Source: Bostrychus sinensis
Lineage: Eukaryota; Chordata; Actinopteri; Gobiiformes; Eleotridae
Direction: 5' to 3'
Assembly: GCA_020698575.1 (NCBI GenBank)
Contig: CM036255.1
Coordinates: 4,489,001 to 4,553,000, forward strand
Length of the DNA stretch: 64,000 bases
Part shown: positions 1 through 10,375 of the stretch, piece by piece
Position numbering within the stretch: the first letter of the stretch is position 1
Layout: every line of letters starts with the position of its first letter
The notes under the pieces: generated by a model
The model's database searches: none
Told to the model about the DNA's origin: nothing
The model's input: only the letters and a program-made list of their open reading frames with translations
Made by a program: the position numbers and the translations under genes

Positions 1-931
1 ATTTATTTATATTTTCCATGTTTTTACGGCCTTTTTGTCATCAAACCCCCCTTTTCTTTTTTTTTAGCAAAATCACAAAATATGCCCTATTATCCAAAAT
101 TGAGTTGCAGAGTGGATCACTTGGGGTAAAGTTATTAGAGCCTTGACTAAGTCATTAATTAATAACAATTTTGGTTTTAATGCATTTTTATTTTTGGAGC
201 AAGGTCAGATTATTGAAAAAACGTACACTCTTTTCAGTCAGACAGCGGCAGGAGTGATGTTTCCTTTATCATTTATTTCCTTGTTATGTTTTGACTGACA
301 CCAGCAGTTTTCTTCAGAAGCGTCACCTGACTGCTGTGGCGAGCTCTACTCCAAGCTTCCTCCAGGTGACCGAACTTCTCACCCTTTCTCATGGTTTCAG
401 GGAGCACCCAGCCGCCCTGCAGGGTCTCTTCAAAAAATCAAATATGGCTGAATTCAAGTTTTCCTGCGCTGCCTTTTCTTTCCTTGTTCTTGTGAGTCTT
501 CCTGTTTTACCCCTTTTGCATTACTTCTGGTGTTTAGGGTTTTTTTTTTTTTTTTTTTTGTTTTTTTTTTTTTTTTTTTTTTTGCAAATATCGGAATTTC
601 ACCCTGTTAGAAAATATATTCTCAGCCACACTCCCACCACTCTGTTACATCAATCCTAACACACCAAAACCAATTTATTGGTGTTCAGTGTTTTTATTTC
701 CATGCATTTTGCAAGGTAGAAGAAAAACAGCCCTCCATTGAAATAATATTGTAATAAAGCTCTGCTGCCCCCAGTGGTTTAGGGGGTCAATCTGACCAAA
801 AACCTAATTTCCCTTTATTTTGAAGGTAAAGGCTTAGATTTATTAGATTTTCATGAAAAAAGTATTATGTGTCAGGATTACAGTATGTCAAAAATCTATG
901 GTTATAATGGAAGTCAATGGGCCCAAACGCG
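1..931. other. AT-rich stretch without a recognised gene
   Basis: I see no gene here. The stretch contains the homopolymer T run listed separately. A 122-codon open frame at 291-659 runs through the T run, which gives a string of phenylalanines, and has no recognisable domain, so I do not call it a gene. Confidence 0.6.
540..583. repeat. Poly-T tract
   Basis: About 43 T residues broken by a single G. On the minus strand this is a poly-A run and could be an old retroelement tail, but nothing recognisable precedes it on that strand. Confidence 0.9.
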
Positions 932-2492
932 TACACTGAAAAAAATGATTCTGGCCCTTAGTAAATGTTACATAATTTATTTGGCCATATTTAATGGATT
1001 TCTCATTGTTAGTAAAATCTACACATATTATTTAACTAATTAAGACAGTAACTGCCTCCAATTAATACTACTATATTTCAATTGTTTAATTTTGCCACAA
1101 ATAATTTGAGTAAATCTAAAAAGGCTTCACAGTTTGTTATTGCGCATGCCCAGAAACACACTGCCAAAACCAGGGAGGCTGTAACCGTCTGCTTTGAAGC
1201 TTCTGGGCATTTTTTCAAAACAGTACTAATGCATTTCAGTAAGTTTGCATTTCATATCTGTATACTATGCTTCAGATTTAATCGGAAATTAGAAAACATA
1301 CACAAATAGTGGCATGAAAGAAGTAAGATAAATGTAATATTAGCAATAGCTTTGTGACGCTGCAACTTCATAATTTGTGAACTATGAATAATCTTTTATA
1401 CTTTATGAACTATGGCCACAGTGTTGGCATGTGATTTATAAAACCATAGTTTTGGCTACACTCCATAAAGTCCGCTCGTTTTTAAATAGTGTCCCTGTTG
1501 AGCGTAAGCTAAGCTAATGCTAAAAGCTAGCCGATGCTACAGCAGTCCTGCACCTGCCACAGAGAGGGCAGGGCGTGTTTAGGGGGAATCACTGGAGCTA
1601 CAAGAGCAGCCCAAGGTAAAGTGATGAAAATTAGGCAGAATACTTAATAAAAAAAAATATGAATGTTTACACATGTTCTACTTTTTAAGGTGTAGGGCTG
1701 TTTAAGGTTACTGACTGAGATTCAGAAAAAAGGCTTAAGAGAAAATGTAATAAAAGCGGATGCCTAATTGATAATTATTGTAAATAGTAAGCTGGATGAT
1801 AAATCAAGTTTATGTGATTAATTTGCATTTTAAATTTTGGATCGTGTCAAAAATAGCCCTATCTAAACTCTAATTTAGCAGAAATAGCATCCTGTTAGCA
1901 CAGCACCGTTTTCTGTCCTGGCTAATGCTGCTGCTAGCTCCAGAGCTAATTGTGAAGACCCTGCAGATGCTAAAAACACAGATAATCACAGGGGAGGGAC
2001 TCTATTTTATCCCTGTAATGCTTCATTTTGCAGGTGGGTGCAAACGTGCAAACTAACGGTGTAGTATGATGGACAGCTCCCTTACGTGCTTTGTTTATGT
2101 ATGCTAATTAGCCATGTGATTTAGCGTCTTCTAACAAGGCCACATGGTGCGTTATAAAAGATAACAGACCTGGTCTGGAGAGGGCTAACGCTAAAAACAT
2201 AATTTTTAATGTGAGGCTGCAGTGTTGGTATTGTTTTGTGGAGCTGCTTTTTGTTGAAAATTATTGTAGTCATATTTTGAACATGAATGTATCCAGATGC
2301 TTCAGCTGATTATTGTTTATACACTGGATAGTTTTGTTCATATATTTTTTTAAAAGTAAATCCTGCAAATAATATATCAGTCTTAAACTGAGATGTCACT
2401 AACATGATAATGGTTTTGTTGTTTTCTGCTTTTTGAGATATTGCTGAGTTTATTTGCTTTACTTTTCTCTGGTGTTTCTTTGTCATTAACAG

Positions 2493-3890
2493 GAGATTTT
2501 AGAGAAAGACTGGCATCCCAGACAGCAAGGAAATATGTATCCTCCGCGTAGGTAAGTGTACAACACTTATTATTTAGTGTTTCAGCTGCATTCATTTATT
2601 GGCCACAAGAACAAAAAGCCCCCCTTAAGTTCCTCTGACCCTTTATAATAATATGGATGTATAGATGTAGCTAGTGCATTTGAACTGCGCCTGGAGCTAT
2701 CCTCATATGCAATATTAGAATAATATATAGAATCAAAATGACCACCACCACACCAAGCCCTTTGGCCCACCGGTAACACTTGTACTGCATTGTACACTCT
2801 GGTTCTAACAATACATTTTTTAATAGCTTGGTTGTGGATTCTTTTTTTTCATTTTGGTTCTTAATGTTTGCTTTTGTGTTTCAGATTTAGGTGAGTGGGG
2901 ATTGAGTGGAACTTTGCATCATTCTGCAGCTGTTATTTTGCACCACTGTCCCTGTGTCAGTACTTTGTCTGCACTTTTAAAAATATTTCAATGCTAAATG
3001 TCACACGTTACCAACTCAAACAACATTTTCTTGTCACAGTATTCAATGCATGGAGAAGGAGGAGTAGGAAACCCCTTCAACATCAAGCTGGACTTTGTTT
3101 ATTATCCAGATTTTTAAAACTGCACGTACATGGCTGTCCAGATTTCCACTGACATTTATTAAGTAGGTAAATGGGACTGTAGACACCTCACTGTAGTTTG
3201 TTTTCTGTAGGATTGATCATATGTTGTTTCTCAAACTAGCTCCAGTCATTTTGAACAAGCTGGACTGGACTCTGGACACTCTGGAAAAAGGTGTACCTGG
3301 AGAACAGCAGAAAAGACCCACCTCTCCTGTGGCAGGAGTTTGAGAGAGCCTCTGGAGTGACTCAGTACTATCTAGGTATGATTATTATACTTATCTATAT
3401 CTATATTTTATTAGTAAACTTTCATACAGTACTGTATCTGTGCCTAAACCAGCTTATTAAAATGGCTTAGTGTATTAATGTTTAGCATTAATGTTATTAT
3501 ATTTTCTTTCTTTCTGGTTAAGGAAGTATTTTTATCATGGATTATGGGAAATATATTGTTTAGTTATTAGTTACAAAAATTAACTCAACAAAGAGTAGTT
3601 TGGTGATTTGGGAGTGAGTTGGTACATACACAGTAGAACTTATACACTTGAATAAAAAATACAATCATGGTAATAAATTTAACATAATAAATATATGCCT
3701 TATGATTTATAGCATATGCTGTTAATATAAAACTGTAAATAAGACAATTTTTGATAAGCTATCAGTCTTAAGTAATATTGTCTTCTTTACAGGGCCATGA
3801 AGGCCTCCACATCCTTGCAGAGCTTCTAACGCATTCAGTGGGAATTTACACAGTCCTGAGGAAGAAGATCACGTCTTTAAAGGCCTAAGA
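2493..3890 (+). pseudogene. Decayed multi-exon gene of unknown function
   Basis: Four pieces read as coding and sit beside splice-like signals. 2493-2551 follows a pyrimidine-rich acceptor ending in AG and ends at a consensus GTAAGT donor; it reads EILEKDWHPRQQGNMYPPR. 3040-3117 follows a CAG and contains HGEGGVGNPFNIKLDF before a TAA. 3213-3376 follows TTTTCTGTAG, reads IDHMLFLKLAPVILNKLDW onward, shifts frame at an A run near 3285, continues as VYLENSRKDPPLLWQEFERA, and stops at a GTATGA donor. 3793-3890 follows TTTACAG and reads GHEGLHILAELLTHSVGIY to a TAA. The frame between the last two pieces is off by one base. I do not recognise the protein. Position inside the 932-5269 inverted ends suggests a transposon-borne gene, but a captured or host gene fragment is possible. 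Confidence 0.4.
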
Positions 3891-4239
3891 ATTATGTCGT
3901 GAGACTCAATCTGGACGACATTTCAACAGTCTGAGTTAAGTATAAATGGAGTAGTTTTTCTCTCTGTGCATGTTGATGTATGAGTATAAGCTGACGTATA
4001 CATATACACAGTTAAGTGTGGGAAAAGTCGGACAGTGACAATTTTTAAAGTCCAGGCTCTGTGCACTACCACAGTAGGTTTTAAAATTTGCTTTAGATGT
4101 AATTTGAGAGTATTTACATTCAATGTAAACAGAGTATTTGGAAATGTCAAATGTTTTTACCAAAATGCCTCACATTTCAAGGGAACAAAAAGAGTTGGAA
4201 AATTGAATATAATAATAAATAAATACTTTGAGAATCCAT

Positions 4240-4400
4240 TGTAGGCGGTAACAAAGTCTGGAACCAATGGACAGCACCAGACACTGGGTTTCCTTTTCCG
4301 TGATGCTTTCCCAGGCCTTTACTGCAGCTGTCTTCAGATGGTGTTTGTTTGCAGGTCTTTCTGCTTTATGTTTTGTTTAAGCAAATGCAATGCATGTTCA
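4240..4400 (-). pseudogene. Tc1-like transposase C-terminal fragment
   Basis: Read on the minus strand this segment gives the end of a Tc1-type DDE transposase: residues like ANKHHLKTAAVKAWES, then a degenerate VMSxGSRLQAVIAYKG-type tail. Only the last third of the protein is present and the frame is broken, so it is a relic without function. It faces a second C-terminal relic at 4590-4712 on the other strand. Confidence 0.55.
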
Positions 4401-4589
4401 ATCAGAATATGATCAGATAATTACCTTGGCCATGAGAATATTACACTTATTTGCCTTACTGTGACAAACATTGGACATCTTGTGTTAAATTCTCTGTATT
4501 TGTTTTGTGAAGTCTTCCTTTTATGGTATCTTGCATAATGAAAAGCCTACTTTCTGGAATGTCTCACATTCGGCTAAATTGAATGACTC

Positions 4590-4712
4590 TAAAAGACCTG
4601 AAAGACCTGTAAAACAAACTGAAAACAGTCAAGGCCTGGAAAAGCAGCGGTAGCAGAGCATTTGGTGGTGTCTGAGTTCCAGGAAAGAAGTCATCATCCT
4701 CAATAGATTCTC
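4590..4712 (+). pseudogene. Tc1-like transposase C-terminal scrap
   Basis: The plus strand resembles the end of a Tc1-type transposase gene, with a stretch corresponding to TVKAWKSI and a last segment RFSTKH followed by TAA. It is short, frame-shifted and has no terminal repeat of its own. It may come from the same original element as the minus-strand scrap at 4240-4400. Confidence 0.4.
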
Positions 4713-5689
4713 AACAAAACATTAAGAAATAAGATTAGTTTTTATTTTATTCAAATCTTGAAGTACTACTGTTCATTTAAAAATATTTGTATTTTCTAAA
4801 CTTGTCCAATTTAGATGTAAATACCCTTAAAGCTAAAAATGTGTACTTCAATATCCTGTTTAAGTAGAAAAAAGTGTTACAAGTGTTGTAAAATGACATC
4901 TTTTTTTGTTTTAATAAAGCAACAAAAATTTAAAAAATGTCTATTTTTTCAAAATGGCATAAAATATTTAATTAGAATTAACTCATATATTTCAGGTAGT
5001 TATTAAGTTATTAATTTAAGCTGCATGTGTAATAAAATAATGATTAATAGAAATTAATTTAGTTTAGTTGCACTTAACAAATATTTTCAAATAAAACTTA
5101 TTCATTCACTTTTATTTAAAAGCACTTATTTTATTTAGTTTAAAGTTAAATAATTCAGTTGATTAAACTATACATGAAAAAAATTAATTGGATTTAAAAG
5201 ATTTTATTGCTTGCAATAATGTGTCATGACAAAATTAAGTAAATCCAACAAAATATTTTTTTCAGTGTACTTAAGGTAACAAGTGTATGTAAAATGCATA
5301 TCTCCTGTTCTATACACGTTAGAACAGAGGGGGTCATGGCATTTTAAAAAACAACTTAAAAAAAATATTCTGGCCAAGTTTCACACTAGCAGCTTTTAAA
5401 CTGACTAATTTATTGAGGATCAAAAAAGTAAAAACAGCAAAAAGTACATGTTTGGACCCTAAGGTGCTGTGAGGGTTTTGGGAGTACTGGATGTATGAGG
5501 TGCTCATAATCATCAGGTCCTCAAGCAGCACTGCATTAAAACAGACACTGGAAACCACTGCATGGATCAGGAACACTTCCAGAAGTTATTGTTTCTAATC
5601 ATATGCAAGTTATAGCAAATTAATCAAAATGTGAAGACAGGAGTGTTTCTGTCGCAGTTGTATATGATATTATATGGGATTTCTTTTTG

Positions 5690-6105
5690 TATAATATAGC
5701 TTTAATTTTACTCTGTCACAGTCATCTTACTGAAATGTTGCCAAGTTACCTACCTCTATAGCCTTGCAATTTAGCAGAGCTATAAGCAACATGAGGCTAA
5801 CAGATATATAAATGAGCTGACTTCTTTGTAGTGACAGCAGTTTAAGTGTTGAAATTGATGACTCTGGTGATAGTGTATGGGCTTTAGAAACGCGCAGGAG
5901 CACTTCCTGGTTTCCCCTGTCTATCTGGAGCCATGAGACTGGACATTTTCAGCTCTTGAAAAGGGACAAACTTGGCATACAGGATTACTCAAACGTGTGA
6001 ATGAAACAAAATACTACTCCACGTATCTTTTTGAGGAGGAAACAACAATATAACATGGTTAAAAGCTCAGCTCTCATTAGCGGAATAGGGGACATTTAAG
6101 ACAAT
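5690..6105 (+). mobile_element. TIR element family A, copy 1 (degenerate)
   Basis: This stretch aligns by eye to other copies in the window near 21.8, 41.1 and 44.6 kb. Shared landmarks, in order, are TAAATGAGCTGACT, GTAGTGACAGCAGTTTAAG, GCTTTAGAAACGCGCAGGAG, CAGCTCTTGAAAAGGGAC and ACTCAAACGTGTGAATGAAA. There is no reading frame, so it is a non-autonomous element. The terminal repeats are eroded here; the best-preserved ends are in the copy at 41117-41564. Confidence 0.7.
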
Positions 6106-7122
6106 TGACTCAATAGCCCAAGAAAAGACAACATATATTGTTTCATTTATCTTTTATGGTTTGTAGGAGGCTGTAGTTGTGTCACTTTGGGCCTGAGGTG
6201 GAATATTCACTGGGCAAACTTTAATTAATTTCAGGAATATCAAAACAAAAAACATTCACTCTAATATTAGTTCATAATGGGCCATTTAAATTCTCCAGTT
6301 CACTTGTACATGTATGTCTTTGGAAAGTGAAGGAAGAAAAAAAAAACAGCTGTAGAAGACAAGGTCAAGGACATGTAGAGAAAGGCCATGGTCATCATCG
6401 CAGGATATTAGATTATGTGACTTGACATGCCTTACAATGTTTCAGCTACTGTGTATTTTAAAAAAAACTGAAGATAACCCCTAGAAGCTGTTTCATCTCA
6501 TAATCCACTCATCTCGTGCCAGGGTCAGTTGTCTCAGGGAGTCTCTGGACAAACAGAGGCAGTGAGAGCGCACACATACAGTAAATCCCCTCTCAGACCG
6601 CTGCCCTAAATTCATCTGCTTCAGATGTTTATTCTCCGGGACCACCTTCAATCAGCCGGCCTGAAGTGGAGTTGTCAAACCAGGTCAGTCTGCAGCTGGA
6701 TTTACCGCTCTGACCTGGGTCTACAGGACTCACGGTATAAATATAAGGTCATCCATATGCTTCCAAGTCTCATACAGCCCACCTGGAGAATAAATATGAG
6801 CAATCCATTGATCACTGCTTCCATTCTTGTACCGTGGCTTTATGAAATATGACAGGTTGGATTATCTGACCTGATTCTGTCACCACTCTCACTGACTCAC
6901 TTGTATTCAAAATAAAAAGCTGTTGGTCTGGTCTTTGAGGAGAACCTTTGATGTGCCCCCAGTATTTTGGATTGGTGGTATGCGGAAGCTGAGTGGGAGG
7001 ACTGGAACCTCCTCAGACAGTCTAAATCAGGTATTCTAAATAACAAATATAATAGTATAAATATAAGAATATTAGAGTACAAATACAAAACAAAAAAAAC
7101 AACAAAAAAAATCATATCAAAT
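6106..7122. other. No recognised feature
   Basis: I see no gene or recognisable repeat. 6530-6850 is less AT-rich than its surroundings and has a 75-codon frame at 6625-6852 without known motifs. Confidence 0.5.
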
Positions 7123-7400
7123 GTTGGCACAGTGACAGAGTGGTTAGTGTTCTCACCTCCCAGCAAGGAGGCTGTGAGAGTGATCCATCCAAAGACATGC
7201 ATGTGTTAGGTGAACTGGTGACTCTAAATGGCCCCTAGTGAATGAATGTGAGAGTGAATGGTTGTCTGTCTGTGTTCGTCTCTGTGTCAGCCCTGCAACT
7301 AACTGGCCATTGTCCAGGGTGTACCCCACCTAAGGCCCAAAGTTACTGGGATAGGCTCCAGCCACCCATATGCCCTAACAGTAATGAGCATAAGAAGTGT
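7123..7400 (+). repeat. tRNA-related dispersed repeat (SINE-like)
   Basis: The start, GGCACAGTGACAGAGTGG followed by TTAGTGTTCTCACCTC, looks like the 5' half of a tRNA with an A box. It is followed by GGTGAACTGGTGACTCTAAA, a TGAATGGTTGTCTGTCTGTG block and CCAGGGTGTACCCCACCT...GGATAGGCTCCAGCC, a combination I recall as a very common teleost dispersed repeat. The B-box part and the PCR-like internal part are missing, so this copy is internally deleted. Confidence 0.6.
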
Positions 7401-7549
7401 GCATGTGGAATGCATACATGTCCAATTCAAAAAAAGTCAGTACATAATGTAATATGGAAATTAAAAAAAAATGAATGCCATAATTTGCAAATCATAAAAC
7501 CGTATTTTCATGAAAAATAGTTACTCATGGGTTTAGTCTGAAGGTCAGC

Positions 7550-7750
7550 CATGTCCTCCCCGTGTTACAGTAGCCTCTCTTATCCTTGTTGAAAGAGATG
7601 CATGTGTAGGTGAGTGTGAATGGTCTCTATGGAATGAATGTGAGAGTGTAGTTTGCTAGTGTATGTCAAGTTTTAGCCTTGGCCTTGACCATTGTCCAGG
7701 GTGAATCCCACCTCAGGCCCAAAGTAGTTGGTCACCAGTCGCCTGGGGAA
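7550..7750 (+). repeat. Second, degenerate copy of the same dispersed repeat
   Basis: Landmarks CTCCCCGTGT, ATGAATGTGAGAGTGTAG, CCATTGTCCAGGGTGAATCC and CACCTCAGGCCCAAAGTAG match the order in the copy at 7123-7400, with many substitutions. A third, shorter piece lies at 46586-46680. Confidence 0.5.
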
Positions 7751-7839
7751 ACTAAGAGAATTAGCAGTAACAAATGACAGACAAGCATGATAGCATTCAT
7801 CTCTGAATATTACAGACAGTAAAACTGTCAGGAGTTTAG

Positions 7840-8330
7840 GAGTGTTTCCTCCCTTCTGTGCCCTGTGTTTCCCCTACCGCTTGTTCCTGTTTTCCAAAAA
7901 CACACTTATATACAAGGTATAGAACTATTGTGGAAAATTTTGATGTTTGTATAATATGTACATAAGATGTTGTAGCCTGCTTTCTTTTCTCGGTGTGTTC
8001 AACAGCATTTAAGATTTTTTTGCGTCCTGAAGCGATGGTCCAGGAATCGCAGAAACAGTTTTCCATTCTCAGTGTAAGGAGACAGGATTTGTTTTGATAA
8101 CCCTGGGTGATCAGGCCACCACGCCACTGGTCATGGATGATCAAACTTGGGATCCCACTTCTGACAGCAAGTTTGTTGTGGAAATTTTAGCAGGTTGTAT
8201 AATTGTGTGAGAAAGATATAATATGTCTTGAGATATAATATAATAGGTCTTGAGTCAAACATTTGTCTTTGTGGTGTTTATTCTTTTGCAAAAGAAGGAG
8301 CAAAGAAGAGAAGATGTAGGTCAGAAAAGC
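7840..8330 (-). mobile_element. Possible LTR retroelement remnant (LTR end, primer site, leader)
   Basis: On the minus strand an AATAAA signal at about 8277 is followed by about 100 bases ending in CCACAACA, and then by TGTCAGAAGTGGGATCCC, which resembles the primer-binding region that follows the 5' LTR in some retroelements. Beyond it a 102-codon open frame (7836-8144) has no motif I recognise. There is no partner LTR, no gag or pol. The call rests on layout alone and could be wrong. Confidence 0.3.
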
Positions 8331-8524
8331 TCAGAGTCAAGGTCATGAAGCATCAACAGTGTAACAATATGAAACAATGACAAATAGAAAAGTACTGAAC
8401 AGTATGTGATGGAATGTATCTGAATGAGGAATATTTTTGTCCATGACACTGTACATGTGACCGTTGCTTGCCATCAACTGTGCAGTGATTAATATATTGA
8501 TTTGACATAGGTTTTACGCCTAAT

Positions 8525-8572
8525 GCCCTTCCTTACGCAACACTCTGTAAAGAGTGTTGCGTCAGGAAGGGC
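8525..8572. repeat. Near-perfect 22-bp foldback
   Basis: Arms 8525-8546 and 8551-8572 are inverted copies with a single mismatch and a 4-base GTAA loop. The left arm with its upstream sequence (TTTTACGCC...ATGCCCTTCC...ACGCAAC) resembles a common teleost dispersed repeat. The downstream flank (about 8573-8725, CTCCTGCCTCCATCTGACCC onward) resembles another one. The foldback may therefore be a head-to-head junction of repeats rather than a functional hairpin. Confidence 0.85.
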
Positions 8573-8725
8573 TCTGTGTAAAGAGCTATAGAATCTCCTG
8601 CCTCCATCTGACCCTATCCTCTGCATCCTCTTTTCTCACAGCTGCTAACTTCATGTCCTCTGTCTGCTGCGCCAATCTCAGCATCCTTCTACCCATATAT
8701 TCACTATCTCTCCTCTGTACATGTC

Positions 8726-9574
8726 CAGACCAGGTAAACTTGAATAAAAAATGCAAAAAATGACTGGAAGAACACAGCCTTTATAGTCAGTCTGGAGACA
8801 ACATTTGACCCATCCTTCAATGCCACTGGGGCAACCTGACAGGAGCAGTGGGTGACCCTTCTGCAGATGTTGAGCCAGGATCCTGGTCAGGAGTACCTAG
8901 TGAGGGAAACAAGAGCACCCACAGAAAACCCACCCGGACACAGGGAGAAATTATTGGAATAGAATCCAGTTAATGGCATTTTGGTACATTTTCAGAACAT
9001 TATCATCATATTACTCCCAGTGAGGTGTTGTTAAGTCAGAGCCAGTTTTCAGTATCCATTCTCTCTGTTCTGTTTCTCTATTTCTAATTTGCGCTCCTTC
9101 TGTTCTTCCTCCATCTGAGTTTGGCTTCTCTCCTCTCTCCTGTCTGTGTAATTAGTCCAGGAAGACACTTTTAACTTCTGTTCTTTTAACTCCAAACCCC
9201 GACTCTTAGCCAGACTCATCCCGAATGGAGAGGCAGAAAAACTTGCATCACAAAGCACTACTTCTGGACTTTTTCCTCACAAAACACAATTAACTTCCAT
9301 ACTAGAGTGAGCCTCTCTTCACTGTATTAGCTGTTGATTATAAATACCATTAGGTGAATGAGCCGTAACAAACACAGTTATATTAATGTAATATTATGAG
9401 TAAATGTGTTTGTGGCACAGCAGGAGAGCGGCTCTAGGAAAAAGCATCTGGAGCCGTTGTGACAAACTGAGAGCCCCCTTCAGATCTTGCATTTAAATAG
9501 GCTCTCTCATAAGGCCTGGTGTAATGTTTTGACATGATTCTGAGGGGAATCTAGTATAATGCTAATGTTGAACC
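8726..9574. other. No gene; fragmentary dispersed repeat
   Basis: About 8815-8960 contains GAGCACCCACAGAAAACCC and GGACACAGGGAGAAA, which in antisense resembles the middle of the SINE-like repeat at 7123-7400 that is missing there. The rest shows nothing recognisable. A 69-codon minus frame at 9049-9258 is low-complexity and I do not call it. Confidence 0.4.
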
Positions 9575-9614
9575 TCCACTGTGCCCTCCCTTAACACACA
9601 CACACCACTCAGAC
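9575..9614 (+). repeat. Degenerate minisatellite unit, block 1
   Basis: Unit with the core ACACACACACACCACTCAGAC preceded by CTGCCC/CTCC-like sequence. Similar units occur at 13334-13400 and 16795-16870. Blocks 1 and 2 are separated only by the hAT element, and blocks 2 and 3 only by the L2 LINE, so they appear to be one tandem array broken by two insertions. Confidence 0.6.
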
Positions 9615-9696
9615 TAGGGCTGCAACGATTCATTGAGGTATTTGAGCAATGCAGAGGTGGAGTGGTAATCAGGAGAACCGGGACATTTCCCAGTCG

Positions 9697-9905
9697 GCCG
9701 GTGTGAGGGGAGAATCTTTGGGATGTGCTGGAGAAGACTTAGCAGTGGTTCGACTGTCCCATCATCAATACAAGATCTTGGCAAAAAAATGTATGCAATG
9801 CTGGACAGAAATAAATGTTGTGACATTGCAGGAGCTTACTGAAACAATGCCAGAGCAAATGTGTGAGTTAGCTAAAGCTGAAGGCAGTCCGACAAAATAC
9901 TACTA
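9697..9905 (+). pseudogene. Tc1-like transposase C-terminal fragment
   Basis: GAGAATCTTTGGGATGTGCT encodes ENLWDVLEKT, the segment around the third catalytic acidic residue of Tc1-type DDE transposases. After a stop the other frame continues as AVVRLSHHQYKILAKKCMQC and INVVTLQELTETMPEQM, ending near SPTKYY, which matches the usual Tc1 C-terminal order. It is truncated and frame-broken. It abuts a second, oppositely oriented C-terminal piece at 9925. Confidence 0.7.
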
Positions 9906-9907
9906 TT

Positions 9908-10030
9908 TCTTGTGTAGGCAGTCACTCCAGCACATTCCAAAGATTCTCAGTGGGGTTAAGGTCTGGACTCTGTGGTGGCCAGTCCATGTCTGAAAAAATT
10001 GTCTCAGACCCCCAACCTTATAACAGTCCA
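9908..10030 (-). pseudogene. Tc1-like transposase fragment around the last catalytic residue
   Basis: On the minus strand 9925-9987 reads MDWPPQSPDLNPTENLWNVL with no gap, the conserved PDLNPxEN block of Tc1 transposases. The surrounding frame soon breaks. Orientation is opposite to the fragment just upstream, so either two insertions or an inversion took place. Confidence 0.75.
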
Positions 10031-10375
10031 ATCATTAGGATAACTGTGTGGATTGTGCTCTAACCATAGTGTCCTGCCAGCAGCAAACAAAGGGGCTGGT
10101 AGTGGTGATGTGGGCCGGTGCTGTAACAACTCTCCCCGTGGTTTTCAGAGCCCCACTCCGCCTCTGGAGTAATTCCATTAGTAAAACGCTTTGATTAAAA
10201 TTCTTTGCTTTGAAGCTTTGATTAATTAATGGGAAACAACCAAGACTGGCGCATAGCGCTGGGAACTTTGTATCCACAGAACAATGTTTCTGCACAGTTA
10301 ATGCACAACACACTAGTGTGAGTAGGGCTGGGTCGGGCTGTAAATCAAATAAATTTGAGCTGAAGTTAGGCTTTT

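Larger units (their letters stand above)
932..5269. mobile_element. Large segment bounded by CACTGAAAAAAAT inverted ends
   Basis: The left end reads TACACTGAAAAAAATG and the right end, reverse-complemented, reads TACACTGAAAAAAATATT. The 13 bases CACTGAAAAAAAT are identical in inverted orientation and each end is flanked by TA. This is what a cut-and-paste transposon of about 4.3 kb would leave. CACTG termini recall CACTA/EnSpm elements, but those make 3-bp duplications and here only TA is shared, so the superfamily is open. The interior is AT-rich and carries exon-like pieces (2493-3890) and two Tc1 transposase scraps. The two ends could also belong to separate elements, since a 13-bp match containing an A run is weak proof. 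Confidence 0.45.

Noticed and set aside
291..659. 122-codon frame on the plus strand
   Set aside because: It owes its length to a poly-T run read as phenylalanine, with no domain and no start context.
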